Shown: piece by piece, positions 50,970 to 60,911 of the stretch
Position numbering within the stretch: the first letter of the stretch is position 1
How the letters are laid out: each line of letters opens with the position of its first letter
From: Alphaproteobacteria bacterium
GTDB taxonomy: Bacteria > Pseudomonadota > Alphaproteobacteria > Rhodobacterales > Rhodobacteraceae
DNA: 64,000 nucleotides
Reading direction: 5' to 3'
Assembly: GCA_030424865.1 (NCBI GenBank)
Contig: JAUHVR010000021.1
Location: 28,629 to 92,628 of the forward strand
Program-made: the position numbers and the translations under genes
The notes under the pieces: model-generated
Database searches by the model: none
The model's input: the letters and a program-made list of their open reading frames with translations, nothing else
Told to the model about the DNA's origin: nothing

Positions 50970-51614
50970 TCAGGTGCGAAGCTCTGCCAAAAGCCGCTGT
51001 GCCTCGTCATGGGGCGAGGCCAAGGCCTCGCGATCCTCGCCCGGATAGAAACGGGCCCGGGTGGCGGTGGACATCGGCGCGGGTGTCAGGATCTTGACCG
51101 CGGGCCCGGTCGAGGCGGTTTCGGCCTGCCAGTTGCGCGCCAGAGCGATCTGCGCGGCCTTGGTTGCGCCATACGAGCCAAAGAATTTTCCGGCCCCCTG
51201 CGGGTCGTCGAAAAAGACCGCGGTGCCATTGGCCCCGAGCAGCGGCGCGATGAAGGGCACCAGGTGACCCATGGCGTTCAGGTTGATCGAAACCGACTTG
51301 GCCCAGTCCTTGCTGTCGATGTGGCTGGCGGGCGTCAGCGGCGCGGCATGCACGGCGGTGTGCAGCCACATGTCGATGCTGCCCCAGCGGTCGTGCACCG
51401 AACGGCAAAGCTGCGCCATGGCCTCGGGCACCGTAATGTCCATGGGGGCCAGTGTTGCCTCGCCGCCCTTGGCCTTGATCCGGTCGTCAAGGTCCTCGAG
51501 CCCGCCGACGGTGCGGCCGACAGCAACGATGTGATGGGTTTCCGACAGCGCCTCGGCCAGGGCAAAGCCCAGACCGCGAGAGGCACCGGTGATCAAAGCG
51601 ATGGGACGTGTCAT
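50970..51614 (-). CDS. Short-chain dehydrogenase/reductase (SDR) family protein, atypical
   Basis: A 214-residue protein with the SDR cofactor motif LITGASRGLGFALAEAL and the catalytic YxxxK (GSYGATKAAQ). The usual catalytic Ser before it is missing: the strand reads AVFFDDPQG. The helix-4 NAG/NNAG motif is also altered (LHTAVHAAPL). It may bind NAD(P) without normal oxidoreductase chemistry. I chose the ATG at 51614; the frame upstream is non-coding in character. Confidence 0.82.
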   Translation of the reverse strand: MTRPIALITGASRGLGFALAEALSETHHIVAVGRTVGGLEDLDDRIKAKGGEATLAPMDITVPEAMAQLCRSVHDRWGSIDMWLHTAVHAAPLTPASHIDSKDWAKSVSINLNAMGHLVPFIAPLLGANGTAVFFDDPQGAGKFFGSYGATKAAQIALARNWQAETASTGPAVKILTPAPMSTATRARFYPGEDREALASPHDEAQRLLAELRT

Positions 51615-51669
51615 GCCTGACTGAATGCGCGGGTCACGCGGCAAGGTCAAGCGGATGATCGGTCGCGGG

Positions 51670-52092
51670 TCAGGGGATGTCGAACCCGGGGGCGGCGAGT
51701 TCGAAACCCTCGAACTGGAAGGCGGGTGAGACGGTGCAGCCCACAAGCGTGTAGTCGCCGGTGGTCCGGGCGGCCTGCCAATGGTCTTTGGGTACGATCA
51801 GCTGCGGGGCCTGACCTGCGCTCAGATCAGGTCCAAGCGTGAGATCGCTGCGAGGGCCAGCCTCTGAGGGTGCCATCGACAGGATCAGGGGCGCGCCCGC
51901 GTAGTAGTGCCAGATCTCGGTGGCATCGACGCGGTGCCAATGGCTGCGTTCGCTGGCCTTGAGCAGGAAGTAGATGCTGGTGCCAGCGGGGCGCGCGCCG
52001 TCTGCGGCTTCGGCAATCCAGGTCTGGCGATAGTGCCCGCCTTCGGGATGCGGGGCCAGGTTTAGGTGGGCGATGATCTGATCTGCGGTCAT
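51670..52092 (-). CDS. Cupin_5 (DUF985) family protein
   Basis: A 140-residue single-domain cupin with HPEGGHYRQTW, SIYFLLKASERSHWHRVDAT and EIWHYYAGAPL, then LVGCTVSPAFQFEGFEL. This is the DUF985 pattern, with His residues placed for metal binding. The ATG overlaps the stop of the HAD gene. The function of the family is not firmly established. Confidence 0.88.
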   Translation of the reverse strand: MTADQIIAHLNLAPHPEGGHYRQTWIAEAADGARPAGTSIYFLLKASERSHWHRVDATEIWHYYAGAPLILSMAPSEAGPRSDLTLGPDLSAGQAPQLIVPKDHWQAARTTGDYTLVGCTVSPAFQFEGFELAAPGFDIP

Positions 52093-52766
52093 GTGAGCTG
52101 CTCGGCGAGAGAGGGGAAATCGGGGGCGATGAGGTCCCAGGCCTCGGCCGGTTCCAGGTCGATCGTCTGGCCGGGCCCGTGTTCCGTGGGGCGCGGGACA
52201 AAGCCGGTTTTCAGACCGGCGGCGCGGGCGGCCACAAGGTCGCTGTTGTGTGCGGCCACCATCATCACCTGGTCCGGCGGCAGTTGCAGCGCCGCGCAGC
52301 TGGCATGATAGACCGCATGGCTGGGCTTGTAGTCCTGCGCAATCTCGGCCCCCAGGATGCAATCCCAGGGCAAGCCGCCATAACGCGCCAGCCGGGTCAT
52401 CAGCGCAATCGAGCCGTTCGAACAGGGCGCAATGATCGCCTTTTCCTTCATGGCCCGCAGCCCCGGAACGACGTCGGGCCAGGGATCAAGACGTTCCCAG
52501 GCACGGTTCAGGCCCTCGGGATCCGGGGCGGTGACGCCAAAGCGCGCGCTGACACGGTCTAGGTTTTCGCGGTGAAGCACGTCCAGCGCGATGTAGCCGC
52601 GCGCGCCATCCCGGATGCGCGCCATCGCCGGGTCGTATTCGGCGCGCCAGGCATCGGCAAATGCCAAGGCATGGACCCCCGGAAACTGCTGCGCCACGTC
52701 GCGCGCCACGCTGCTGCGCCAGTCGACGCAGGTGCCGAAGACATCAAAGATCAGGGCCTGCACCAT
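52089..52766 (-). CDS. HAD-superfamily hydrolase, type II haloacid dehalogenase-like
   Basis: A 225-residue HAD hydrolase with nucleophile motif ALIFDVFGTCVDWRSS (Asp8), motif II IIAPCSNGS, motif III Lys in DYKPSHAVYHAS and motif IV MMVAAHNSDLVAAR. The FDVFGT start and SNGS are typical of L-2-haloacid dehalogenases, which hydrolyse 2-halo acids, though many relatives are general phosphatases. It overlaps the cupin gene and ends the run of minus-strand genes by only 3 bp from the GNAT gene stop. Confidence 0.9.
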   Translation of the reverse strand: MVQALIFDVFGTCVDWRSSVARDVAQQFPGVHALAFADAWRAEYDPAMARIRDGARGYIALDVLHRENLDRVSARFGVTAPDPEGLNRAWERLDPWPDVVPGLRAMKEKAIIAPCSNGSIALMTRLARYGGLPWDCILGAEIAQDYKPSHAVYHASCAALQLPPDQVMMVAAHNSDLVAARAAGLKTGFVPRPTEHGPGQTIDLEPAEAWDLIAPDFPSLAEQLT

Positions 52767-52769
52767 TCG

Positions 52770-53276
52770 CTAAAGCTCCATCTCGAAATAGACCAACATG
52801 TCCTTCGCAATCTCGGGAACGTCCTGATAGGGTCCGCGCAAGCGGAACCCCATCGAGAGATACAGTCCAATGGCCGTGGCCAAGACTTTGCCGGTGTCCA
52901 TCATGATCCGTTCGAACCCTGCGGCACGGCAATCACCGATCAGTGTCTCCATGATCGCCCGGCCGGTGCCGGTGGCGCACGCGGCCTCGTTGACAAAGAC
53001 CCGTTTGATCTCGGCAGTGCCGGGGGCAACGGTGTGAAACATCCCGCAGCCTACCGGGACACCATCCTTTAACGCAAGACGCAGCCCTCCGCCCGGTGGG
53101 GCATGTTCGGTCTGAAGGTCCTCCATCAACCGCGCATACCTGTCTTCTGGATAAAAGGTCAGAACCACCTTTCGGTTCTGATCATCCAGCGTCAGAAGGA
53201 ACGTGCGGTACTCCCAGCACAATTGCTTGGTGGCCTCGAACTGGTCAGGCGTTTCGGGAACGATGATGTCGAGCAT
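52770..53276 (-). CDS. GNAT-family N-acetyltransferase
   Basis: A 168-residue GNAT protein. The acetyl-CoA site lies in EIKRVFVNEAACATGTGRAI (a variant of the usual R/Q-x-x-G-x-G/A), with ETLIGDCRAAGFERIMMDTG and LYLSMGFRLRGPY after it. The ATG at 53276 gives MLDIIVPETPDQFEA; a longer frame upstream adds an unlikely N terminus. The acetylated substrate is unknown. Confidence 0.87.
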   Translation of the reverse strand: MLDIIVPETPDQFEATKQLCWEYRTFLLTLDDQNRKVVLTFYPEDRYARLMEDLQTEHAPPGGGLRLALKDGVPVGCGMFHTVAPGTAEIKRVFVNEAACATGTGRAIMETLIGDCRAAGFERIMMDTGKVLATAIGLYLSMGFRLRGPYQDVPEIAKDMLVYFEMEL

Positions 53277-53334
53277 GCAAAAGACCTTCCGGGATCTGCC
53301 CGACAGAACCAACTGCCGGAACCGGGGTCAACGT

Positions 53335-53631
53335 CTAAGTTGGCAGCAACTCGTAGTGATGCAGAAAGCGGTCCTTGACGATGCCCTCTTCGTCGGGATG
53401 GATGTGCGGCGTTTGCCAATCCTCACCGACAAAGGCCTTGAGCGCGTCCAGATCGCGCCAGACCATGACGATGGCAAATTCGTCAGGTGTTTCCGGGCGC
53501 GGCAGGCAAAAGGTGATGTCCTCGATGCCATCGGTGCCCTGCATCAGGGGCACGGCGGTGTTGCGAAAAAAGGCTTCGAAGGTGTCGCGCTGGCCGGGTT
53601 CGGTCACGACGCGGAAAAGGCGCACAATCAT
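53335..53631 (-). CDS. Antibiotic-biosynthesis-monooxygenase-like (ABM) protein
   Basis: A 98-residue ferredoxin-like dimeric alpha/beta-barrel protein (VRLFRVVTEPGQRDTFEAFF; FCLPRPETPDEFAIVMVWRD; LDALKAFVGEDW). ABM-domain proteins act as quinone monooxygenases or heme-degrading enzymes, but many have no known role. It stands alone between the GNAT and Nudix genes on the same strand. Confidence 0.75.
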   Translation of the reverse strand: MIVRLFRVVTEPGQRDTFEAFFRNTAVPLMQGTDGIEDITFCLPRPETPDEFAIVMVWRDLDALKAFVGEDWQTPHIHPDEEGIVKDRFLHHYELLPT

Positions 53632-53690
53632 GGGCGGTCCTCCTGTGATCTGCCTGGGCAGTGTATCACAGGTCGGGATCTGCCCCGAGT

Positions 53691-54236
53691 TCAGAGCCGC
53701 CCGGTCAGCCGCAGGTGCCCCAGTGCGGCGATGGTCTGGGCGTCCGTGATCTCGCCCTCTGCGATCATCTGAACGATCTGGTCCAGCGTGAAGCGGGCCG
53801 AGGTCATGGCCAGTTCCGTCGCCTCACGCTGGGGCGCGCCACGGGTCAGGTCGGTGGCAAGGAACACGGTGAACGGGTGGTCGACAAAGCCATAGGCGGC
53901 ATGCATGTCGGCGGTCTTTTCCAACGTGCCCGCTGTCAGCCCCGTTTCTTCGCGCAGCTCGCCATGGGCGACCTCGACCGGGTCGGCCCCGGGCTCGGTT
54001 TCCCAGGCACCTTGCGGGAACTCCCAAAGCGAGCGGCCGAGCGGATAGCGATAGACGCGCACCAGCTCCAACGTGCCATCGGGAAAGAGCGGCACGACCA
54101 CCACGAAGTGGGGTTTCGTGACCCAGCCATAAATGCCTTCGTGCCCGCCGGGAAAGCGCACGTCGTCTTCGTGCAGGACCATCCACCGGTTGCGATAGAT
54201 CTCGCGCGAGCGCAGGGTTGTGATGGTGTCATCCAT
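53691..54236 (-). CDS. Nudix hydrolase, ADP-ribose pyrophosphatase-like
   Basis: A 181-residue Nudix protein. The Nudix box reads GADPVEVAHGELREETGLTA, keeping the REET metal-binding core, although the first Gly-x5-Glu part is shifted (HGELREE in place of xRELxEE). The flanking VVVVPLFPDGTLELVRVYRY and LWEFPQGAWE match NudF/ADP-ribose-type enzymes. The ATG at 54236 has AAAAGGATCG upstream. Confidence 0.88.
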   Translation of the reverse strand: MDDTITTLRSREIYRNRWMVLHEDDVRFPGGHEGIYGWVTKPHFVVVVPLFPDGTLELVRVYRYPLGRSLWEFPQGAWETEPGADPVEVAHGELREETGLTAGTLEKTADMHAAYGFVDHPFTVFLATDLTRGAPQREATELAMTSARFTLDQIVQMIAEGEITDAQTIAALGHLRLTGRL

Positions 54237-54408
54237 GGGGCGATCCTTTTGGGACGATGGGTCAGCCCCCTGTTCACTGCAATCGCTTTGGGCGTCAACC
54301 ACTTGTTTCGGAACAAATTACCCGCTGGCGTCATCGTTGGCGGCAGGTGGCCCTATCGGAGGTGCGTAGGTCCCCGTACCAAATGAACAGGAAACGAGGA
54401 GGTGCCTC

Positions 54409-54708
54409 ATGACACGATGGGCTGTGATCTTTCGCGACGACCCGAAAATGCTGAACGTGCGGGCAAACCAGACGCGTCGGGACGCACATGTGGCCTTTGC
54501 CAAGGCGCACCCCGAATTGCGGATCGGCGGCGGGTTGAAGACGGACAGCGACGCGCCGTTTTGCGGCGCGTTGTGGATTGTCGAGGCTGAGGACCGGCTT
54601 GAGGTCGAGGCCCTGATCCACCGCGATCCGTTCTTTGTACCAAGGCTACGGCAGTACGAAATTTTTGCCTGGGGCAAGATCCTGGAAGATCAGTTGGTCC
54701 CCCTTTAG
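54409..54708 (+). CDS. YciI-like protein
   Basis: A 99-residue protein of the YCII fold (WAVIFRDDPKMLNVRANQTR; HVAFAKAHPELRIGGGLK; HRDPFFVPRLRQYEIFAWGK). The family is a small ferredoxin-like barrel with His/Asp placed as in possible acid-base enzymes. CAGGAAACGAGGAGG precedes the ATG. It is convergent with the DMT exporter and their ends overlap by 4 bp. Confidence 0.85.
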   Translation: MTRWAVIFRDDPKMLNVRANQTRRDAHVAFAKAHPELRIGGGLKTDSDAPFCGALWIVEAEDRLEVEALIHRDPFFVPRLRQYEIFAWGKILEDQLVPL

Positions 54709-55640
54709 GCCGGGCCCGGTTGACGCCCGCGGATCACCATCAGCCCCGCGCCGACAATCATGGTCATGCCGATCAGTGACATAGGCGTTGGCGCGGTACC
54801 GAAAACAAGGATGTCCCAAGCCGCCGCAAAGACAAGATAGCTGTATTCAAAGGTGGCGACAGTGGCCGGAGGGGCGACCTGATAGGCGCGGGCCAAGAGC
54901 ATTCCGATGACCACGGCAAACAGGCCAAGCGCGACCAGAAACAGCCAGTCCGTTGGGGTGACTCTGGACCATGGCCCGAACACATAGGCGTTGGCAGCGG
55001 CCAGACTGTCCGCCGGTGGCCAGATCACCAGGGCCACGCTGATTGCCAGTCCGGCAAGACACATCATGGTGTTGAGCGACAGCGCCAGAACCTCGGGTGG
55101 CGCGGTCTGGCAGCGGCTGCGGGTGATGATGTGCCCGACAGCGTAGAAGGCAGCGCCGGTTAGAGGCAGCAGGGCCACGGGCGAAAAGGCCTCGGTTCCC
55201 GGTTGCAACAGGACGATGACGCCAGCAAAGCCGACAAAGACCCCAAGCCACCCAAGCAGCCCAACGCGCTCGTCGATGACAAAGACCGACAGAACGGCGA
55301 TCAGGATCGGCGCGATGTAGATTGCAGCGCCCGCTGTCGCGAGGCTGATAAAGGGGATTGCGGCATAGAAGGTCAGGAAGGTCAGCGTCAGGCACAGACC
55401 CCGTGCGAGCGGCCAAAGCGTGTAGGCCAGACGAAAGGTGCTACGCAGGCGGCCGCGCATCCCGCCGATCAGCAAAAGAAGCGGCAGGGTGAAAATCCCA
55501 CGCATGGCAAAGATTTGCCAGAGGGTCAGGCGGCTGCTGAAGAGTTTGAACACCACGTCCTGAAGCGAGATCAGCAAGGCGGTCGTGATGATCAACAGCA
55601 CACCGCTGGTGACGTTTTGGGGGGTGGCCTCAGTGCGCAT
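54705..55640 (-). CDS. DMT-superfamily (EamA) exporter 1
   Basis: A 311-residue membrane protein with ten predicted transmembrane helices in two EamA repeats (LLISLQDVVFKLFSSRLTLW; ITLATA-like SLATAGAAIYIAPILIAVLS; WLGVFVGFAGVIVLLQPGTE). EamA proteins export amino acids, nucleosides or other metabolites. The start at 55640 (MRTEATPQN) removes a non-hydrophobic extension. It resembles the exporter at 57783-58652, so the two may be paralogues flanking enolase. Confidence 0.9.
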   Translation of the reverse strand: MRTEATPQNVTSGVLLIITTALLISLQDVVFKLFSSRLTLWQIFAMRGIFTLPLLLLIGGMRGRLRSTFRLAYTLWPLARGLCLTLTFLTFYAAIPFISLATAGAAIYIAPILIAVLSVFVIDERVGLLGWLGVFVGFAGVIVLLQPGTEAFSPVALLPLTGAAFYAVGHIITRSRCQTAPPEVLALSLNTMMCLAGLAISVALVIWPPADSLAAANAYVFGPWSRVTPTDWLFLVALGLFAVVIGMLLARAYQVAPPATVATFEYSYLVFAAAWDILVFGTAPTPMSLIGMTMIVGAGLMVIRGRQPGPA

Positions 55641-55962
55641 GGAAGTCCGGGATTGTTCTGGCGCAATCAGACCACAGCCCCGTGATCGGGTCAGAACTGA
55701 AACCGTCAACACCGTTCCCGTTTCCGACGTTCTGCCCTTTGCGCGGAGGTGACGTGACATCAGGTCCGGAGGAAGATCGCAGAAACGCCGGGATTTGGGC
55801 AAATCTGAGAGCCTGCCCGGTCTGCCGGACAGGCTGCCATAGGGTGAGACTTGGGTGGTTCAGCAGAACATTGGCCAAAGCAGACCGCGTTTTGTCGCCG
55901 TCAGGCGGGCAGTGATCCAGAGTTTAACCACCATTAGTTCAAGGCAAACACAGGGTGCACCG
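55641..55962. other. Intergenic stretch without a supported gene
   Basis: These 322 bases lie between the divergent DMT exporter and GFA genes. No reading frame here looks coding. An interrupted hairpin, GCCTG-c-CCGG / CCGG-a-CAGGC (55811-55820/55825-55834), is the only structure I see. Promoters for both flanking genes are presumably inside but not recognisable. Confidence 0.6.
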
Positions 55963-56319
55963 ATGATGACGTATTCGGGGCGCTGCCATTGCGGCGCTGT
56001 CAGATTCACATTCTCGGCCCCACGGATCGAGCAGGCCATGCGATGTGATTGCTCGATCTGCGTTCGCAAGGGCATATCGCTGTCCATGACAGTGATCGCA
56101 CCACAGGATATTGAAATATCGACCGACGACCCGGGTCTTGGAACCTACATGTTCGGGACAATGACAGCGCGCCATCATTTTTGCCGACGGTGCGGGATCC
56201 ACACTTTTGTCGAAACGCGGCTCAACCCGGGGCACTACCGGGTGAACCTGGGCTGCGTGGATGGTCTTGATGCGCTGCGTCTGCCCGAAGTTCTTTATGA
56301 TGGTCGCTCGATGGAGTAA
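55963..56319 (+). CDS. GFA-family (glutathione-dependent formaldehyde-activating-like) protein
   Basis: A 118-residue protein with the zinc-binding cysteine pattern of the GFA/CENP-V fold: CHCGAVRFTF, CDCSICVRKG and HFCRRCGIHTFVET. The start is ATG 55963 or the adjacent ATG 55966; AGGGTG lies upstream. Family members bind Zn and small thiol adducts, but most are not true formaldehyde-activating enzymes. It is separated from enolase by a bidirectional terminator. Confidence 0.87.
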   Translation: MMTYSGRCHCGAVRFTFSAPRIEQAMRCDCSICVRKGISLSMTVIAPQDIEISTDDPGLGTYMFGTMTARHHFCRRCGIHTFVETRLNPGHYRVNLGCVDGLDALRLPEVLYDGRSME

Positions 56320-56333
56320 GGCCGCGACCACAC

Positions 56334-56362
56334 AAAAAAAGCCCCGCCGGGGCGGGGCTTTT
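56334..56362. terminator. Bidirectional intrinsic terminator between the GFA gene and eno
   Basis: GCCCCGC (56341-56347) pairs with GCGGGGC (56352-56358). Seven A residues precede it and TTTT follows it. It thus works in either direction for the two convergent genes. Confidence 0.85.
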
Positions 56363-56382
56363 CGTTTTGGCTGAACCAGAGA

Positions 56383-57696
<1,314 letters not shown>

Positions 57697-57782
57697 CTAT
57701 AGCAAGGTCCGCAGGATTGTAAACGCAGCCGATAGCGCTAACACTGCGAGCGCGGCATCCTGTTGCATCAACGCGCCATGTT

Positions 57783-58652
57783 TCAGACCTGCGCCAGTGC
57801 CAGTTTGCGTTCCCGCATGAAGGTGTAAAGACCCGAGCCAATGATCAGCGTGGTGCCCAGCAGCGTCAGCACATCCGGCCGCTCGCCAAAGATCCAGACC
57901 CCCAGCGCAAGGCCAAAGACCAGGCGGGTGTAGCGAAATGGGCTGACGACGGCGACGTCACCCGCTTGCATGGCAAGATTGATTGCATAATAGGCAAGGA
58001 CGCCGGTGATGATGGCCAATACGAGGATGCCCATCTGCGGCACATTGGGCATGGTGGTTCCGCCGCTCAGCCACAGCAGGATCAGACCGGACACGACCAG
58101 CATCGCAAACCCCCAGACCCCCAACTGCATCTGACGCACACCGGCTGGCAGCAGCCGGGCCGAGAGGTCCCGGAACGACAGGGACACCGCGCCCAGAAGC
58201 GCGAGCAGGGCATTGGGGTCAAAGGTATCGGTTCCCGGGCGAAAGATCAGCAGGACGCCGGCGAAACCGACAAAGATCGCGCTCCAGCGGCGCAGGCCGA
58301 CCTGTTCACCCAGAAAAAGCGCGGCGGCCATGGTCACGATCAGCGGGATCGTCATCAGGATGGCCGAGGCGGTGCCAAGCGGGATCAGCGTCAGCGACAG
58401 GATAAAGGATGTGGCCGCCACGATCTCGCAGAGGTTCCGCATGATCAGCACGGGGTGCAAGAAAAGGCGGCTGAGGATCGGAACGCCCTGAACGGCGGCA
58501 ACGGTCCAAAAGACCAAAAGCCCGCCAAACCCGATCACCCCGACCACCATGCCCGTCGACAGCGCGCCCGACAGGAACTTGATAAAGGCGTCTTCCACCG
58601 CAAAGCCGAACATCGACAGCGTCATCAGCGCCATGCCGCGCAGGTTGTTCAT
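57783..58652 (-). CDS. DMT-superfamily (EamA) exporter 2
   Basis: A 289-residue membrane protein with ten transmembrane segments in two EamA units (RGMALMTLSMFGFAVEDAFI; IPLGTASAILMTIPLIVTMA; WSAIFVGFAGVLLIFRPGTD). It shares segments such as FVGFAGVxxxxxPGTxxFxP with the exporter at 54705-55640. The substrate is unknown. It lies 125 bp upstream of eno on the same strand. Confidence 0.9.
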   Translation of the reverse strand: MNNLRGMALMTLSMFGFAVEDAFIKFLSGALSTGMVVGVIGFGGLLVFWTVAAVQGVPILSRLFLHPVLIMRNLCEIVAATSFILSLTLIPLGTASAILMTIPLIVTMAAALFLGEQVGLRRWSAIFVGFAGVLLIFRPGTDTFDPNALLALLGAVSLSFRDLSARLLPAGVRQMQLGVWGFAMLVVSGLILLWLSGGTTMPNVPQMGILVLAIITGVLAYYAINLAMQAGDVAVVSPFRYTRLVFGLALGVWIFGERPDVLTLLGTTLIIGSGLYTFMRERKLALAQV

Positions 58653-58702
58653 CGGAAGGCTCCGCTCATGCGATCGCGGTTTGCGCGAATGGGAAATGGA
58701 AA

Positions 58703-58739
58703 GGGGCTGCGGCGGGTCTTTGTGGCCCGCCGCAGCCCC
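58703..58739 (-). terminator. Hairpin after purB
   Basis: GGGGCTGCGGCGGG (58703-58716) and CCCGCCGCAGCCCC (58726-58739) form a perfect 14-bp stem with a 9-nt loop. On the minus strand it lies 32 bp after the purB stop. It lacks a long T-tract but is very stable. Confidence 0.65.
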
Positions 58740-58770
58740 TGATGCATATCCGCCCTAGGGCGGGTCAAGC

Positions 58771-60078
58771 TTAATCCTCGCCAAAGACCCGGGCAAAGAT
58801 CGTGTCGACATGCTTGGTGTGATAGCCAAGGTCGAACTTCTCGTTGATCTCCTCTTCAGAGAGGGCCGCGCGCACTTCTTCGTCCGCCAGCAGCTCTTCG
58901 CGGAAGTCGGTCCGGTGATCCCAGACCTTCATGGCGTTGCGCTGCACCAGGCGATAGGCGTCTTCGCGGCTGACACCAGCCTGCGTTAGGGCCAGCAGCA
59001 CACGCTGCGACATGACCAGTCCGGGGAACTTGTTCATGTTGTCCAGCATGTTCTGCGGATAGACCAGCAGCTTGTCGATCACCCCGGTCAGGCGCGCCAG
59101 CGCAAAGTCCAGCGTGATGGTGGTGTCGGGGCCGATGTTGCGTTCGACCGACGAGTGGCTGATGTCACGTTCATGCCACAGCGCCACGTTTTCCATGGCC
59201 GGGATCACGGCCATGCGCACCAGACGCGCAAGGCCGGTCAGGTTCTCGGTCAGGACCGGGTTCTTCTTGTGCGGCATCGCCGACGAACCCTTTTGACCCA
59301 TCGAGAAGAACTCGGCGGCCTCCAGCACCTCGGTGCGCTGCATGTGGCGGATCTCGATGGCGATGTTTTCCACCGACGAGGCGATGACGCCAAGGGTGGC
59401 AAAAAAGGCCGCGTGACGGTCGCGCGGGATGACCTGCGTGCTGATCGGTTCGGGCACAAGGCCCAGCTTCTCGCAGACGTGCTCCTCGACGGCCGGGTCG
59501 ATGTTGGCAAAGGTGCCCACCGCGCCACTGATCGCGCCGGTCGCAATCTCGGCCCGGGCATCCCGCATGCGCGACAGGTTGCGATCCATTTCGGCGTAGA
59601 AGCGGGCAAAGGTCAGGCCCATGGTGGTGGGCTCGGCGTGAATGCCGTGGCTGCGGCCGATGCGGACGGTGTCCTTGTGTTCGATCGCGCGGCGCTTGAG
59701 CGCAGCCAGCAGACCTTCGAGGTCGGCGATCAGGATGTCGGCGGCCCGCACCAGTTGCACGTTGAAGCAGGTGTCCAGCACGTCCGAGCTGGTCATGCCC
59801 TGGTGCACAAAACGCGCCTCTTCGCTGCCGACGTGTTCGGCCAGGTGCGTCAGGAACGCGATAACGTCATGTTTGGTGACGGCCTCGATCTCGTCGATGC
59901 GGGCAACGTCGAATTCAACATCCTTGGCCTTCCAGACGGCCTCGGCGTTTTCGCGCGGGATCACGCCAAGATCGGCCTGGGCGTCACAGGCGTGGGCCTC
60001 GATCTCGTACCAGATGCGGAATTTGGTTTCGGGCGACCAGATGGCGACCATGTCGGGGCGCGAATAGCGGGGGATCAT
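58771..60078 (-). CDS. purB: Adenylosuccinate lyase
   Basis: A 435-residue member of the fumarase/aspartase superfamily. Signature GSSAMPHKKNPVLTENLTG near residue 265, HQGMTSSDVLDTCFNVQL near 88, and RIGRSHGIHAEPTTMGLTFA near 140 supply the catalytic His and Ser. It acts twice in purine synthesis, cleaving SAICAR and adenylosuccinate. The ATG at 60078 has AAAGGATC upstream. Confidence 0.97.
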   Translation of the reverse strand: MIPRYSRPDMVAIWSPETKFRIWYEIEAHACDAQADLGVIPRENAEAVWKAKDVEFDVARIDEIEAVTKHDVIAFLTHLAEHVGSEEARFVHQGMTSSDVLDTCFNVQLVRAADILIADLEGLLAALKRRAIEHKDTVRIGRSHGIHAEPTTMGLTFARFYAEMDRNLSRMRDARAEIATGAISGAVGTFANIDPAVEEHVCEKLGLVPEPISTQVIPRDRHAAFFATLGVIASSVENIAIEIRHMQRTEVLEAAEFFSMGQKGSSAMPHKKNPVLTENLTGLARLVRMAVIPAMENVALWHERDISHSSVERNIGPDTTITLDFALARLTGVIDKLLVYPQNMLDNMNKFPGLVMSQRVLLALTQAGVSREDAYRLVQRNAMKVWDHRTDFREELLADEEVRAALSEEEINEKFDLGYHTKHVDTIFARVFGED

Positions 60079-60164
60079 GGGCTGCTGATCCTTTCGTATC
60101 TTGTGGAGGCTTCGCGCGCGGTCATAGACTGATGCGCGATGGGTCACAAGCAATGGAGCCGGAT

Positions 60165-60488
60165 ATGAGACGCTTTGCCCTTGTTGCGGGTCTTTGGGCC
60201 GGGGCGGCGGTGGCCGAACCGGTGCCCTTGTCGGGGGCCGAGATCGCCGAAGCGCTGACCGAGGTGACGTTACAGTATGATGGTGCCTGGCAGACCTTCT
60301 TTGCCTCTGGGCGGACGCTTTACAATGCGGGGCGCGACAGTTGGGGCTACTGGGAGGTGCGCGGCGATGCCTATTGCAGCCAGTGGCCGCCGGCGGATGG
60401 CTGGGCCTGCTATGCGATGGCGCGCGACGGCGCGGCGTTGCTCTTCATCGGTGACAGCGGGGACGTGACACGGGGGCTTGTGAAGTGA
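60165..60488 (+). CDS. Small secreted protein of unknown function
   Basis: A 107-residue protein with a signal peptide (1 to about 18, ending GAAVAEP) starting at the ATG at 60165, with GGAG upstream. The mature domain has SGAEIAEALTEVTLQYDG, a YNAGRDSWGYWEVRGDAYCS segment and CYAMARDG with two Cys that could pair. This layout recalls small periplasmic proteins of Rhodobacterales, but I cannot name a family. It overlaps the next gene by 4 bp. Confidence 0.75.
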   Translation: MRRFALVAGLWAGAAVAEPVPLSGAEIAEALTEVTLQYDGAWQTFFASGRTLYNAGRDSWGYWEVRGDAYCSQWPPADGWACYAMARDGAALLFIGDSGDVTRGLVK

Positions 60489-60907
60489 GCAACCGCCGGG
60501 GTTTGGCCGATTTTGTGGGGCACTGGCGGATCGAGCGACAGATCGAAGACCACGCCAGCGGTCAGCCCCTGAGCTTTTCAGGCCGGGCCACGCTGACGGA
60601 TGAAGGCGGTTGTTTGCTCTATGAAGAGGCCGGCACGCTTGTGATGCCGGGGCAGGCGGGCTTTCATGCCACCCGTCGTTACACATGGCGCGAGGTCCCG
60701 GGCGCAATCCAGGTATACTTTGACGACGGGCGCTATTTTCATTCCTTCGACCCCAATGCCGCGGCGCCCGAGGACCGCCATTGGTGCGACCCTGACACCT
60801 ACGAGGCACGCTATTCGTTTGAATACTGGCCCCTGTGGCAGGCCGATTGGCGCGTGCGCGGGCCACGCAAGGACTATGTGAGCCGGACGAGTTATTCTCG
60901 AGATTAG
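60485..60907 (+). CDS. DUF6314-like protein
   Basis: A 140-residue cytoplasmic protein starting with GTG, overlapping the preceding stop (GTGA). It has FVGHWRIERQIEDHASGQPL, CLLYEEAGTLV, FDDGRYFHSFDP and the C-terminal DPDTYEARYSFEYWPLWQAD, a pattern I associate with DUF6314 lipocalin-like beta barrels. The function is unknown. It is probably co-transcribed with the small secreted protein gene. Confidence 0.78.
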   Translation: MSNRRGLADFVGHWRIERQIEDHASGQPLSFSGRATLTDEGGCLLYEEAGTLVMPGQAGFHATRRYTWREVPGAIQVYFDDGRYFHSFDPNAAAPEDRHWCDPDTYEARYSFEYWPLWQADWRVRGPRKDYVSRTSYSRD

Positions 60908-60911
60908 CGGA

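Noticed and set aside
55682..55915. A 77-codon plus-strand frame in the gap before the GFA gene
   Set aside because: No ribosome-binding site or recognisable domain; composition does not look coding.
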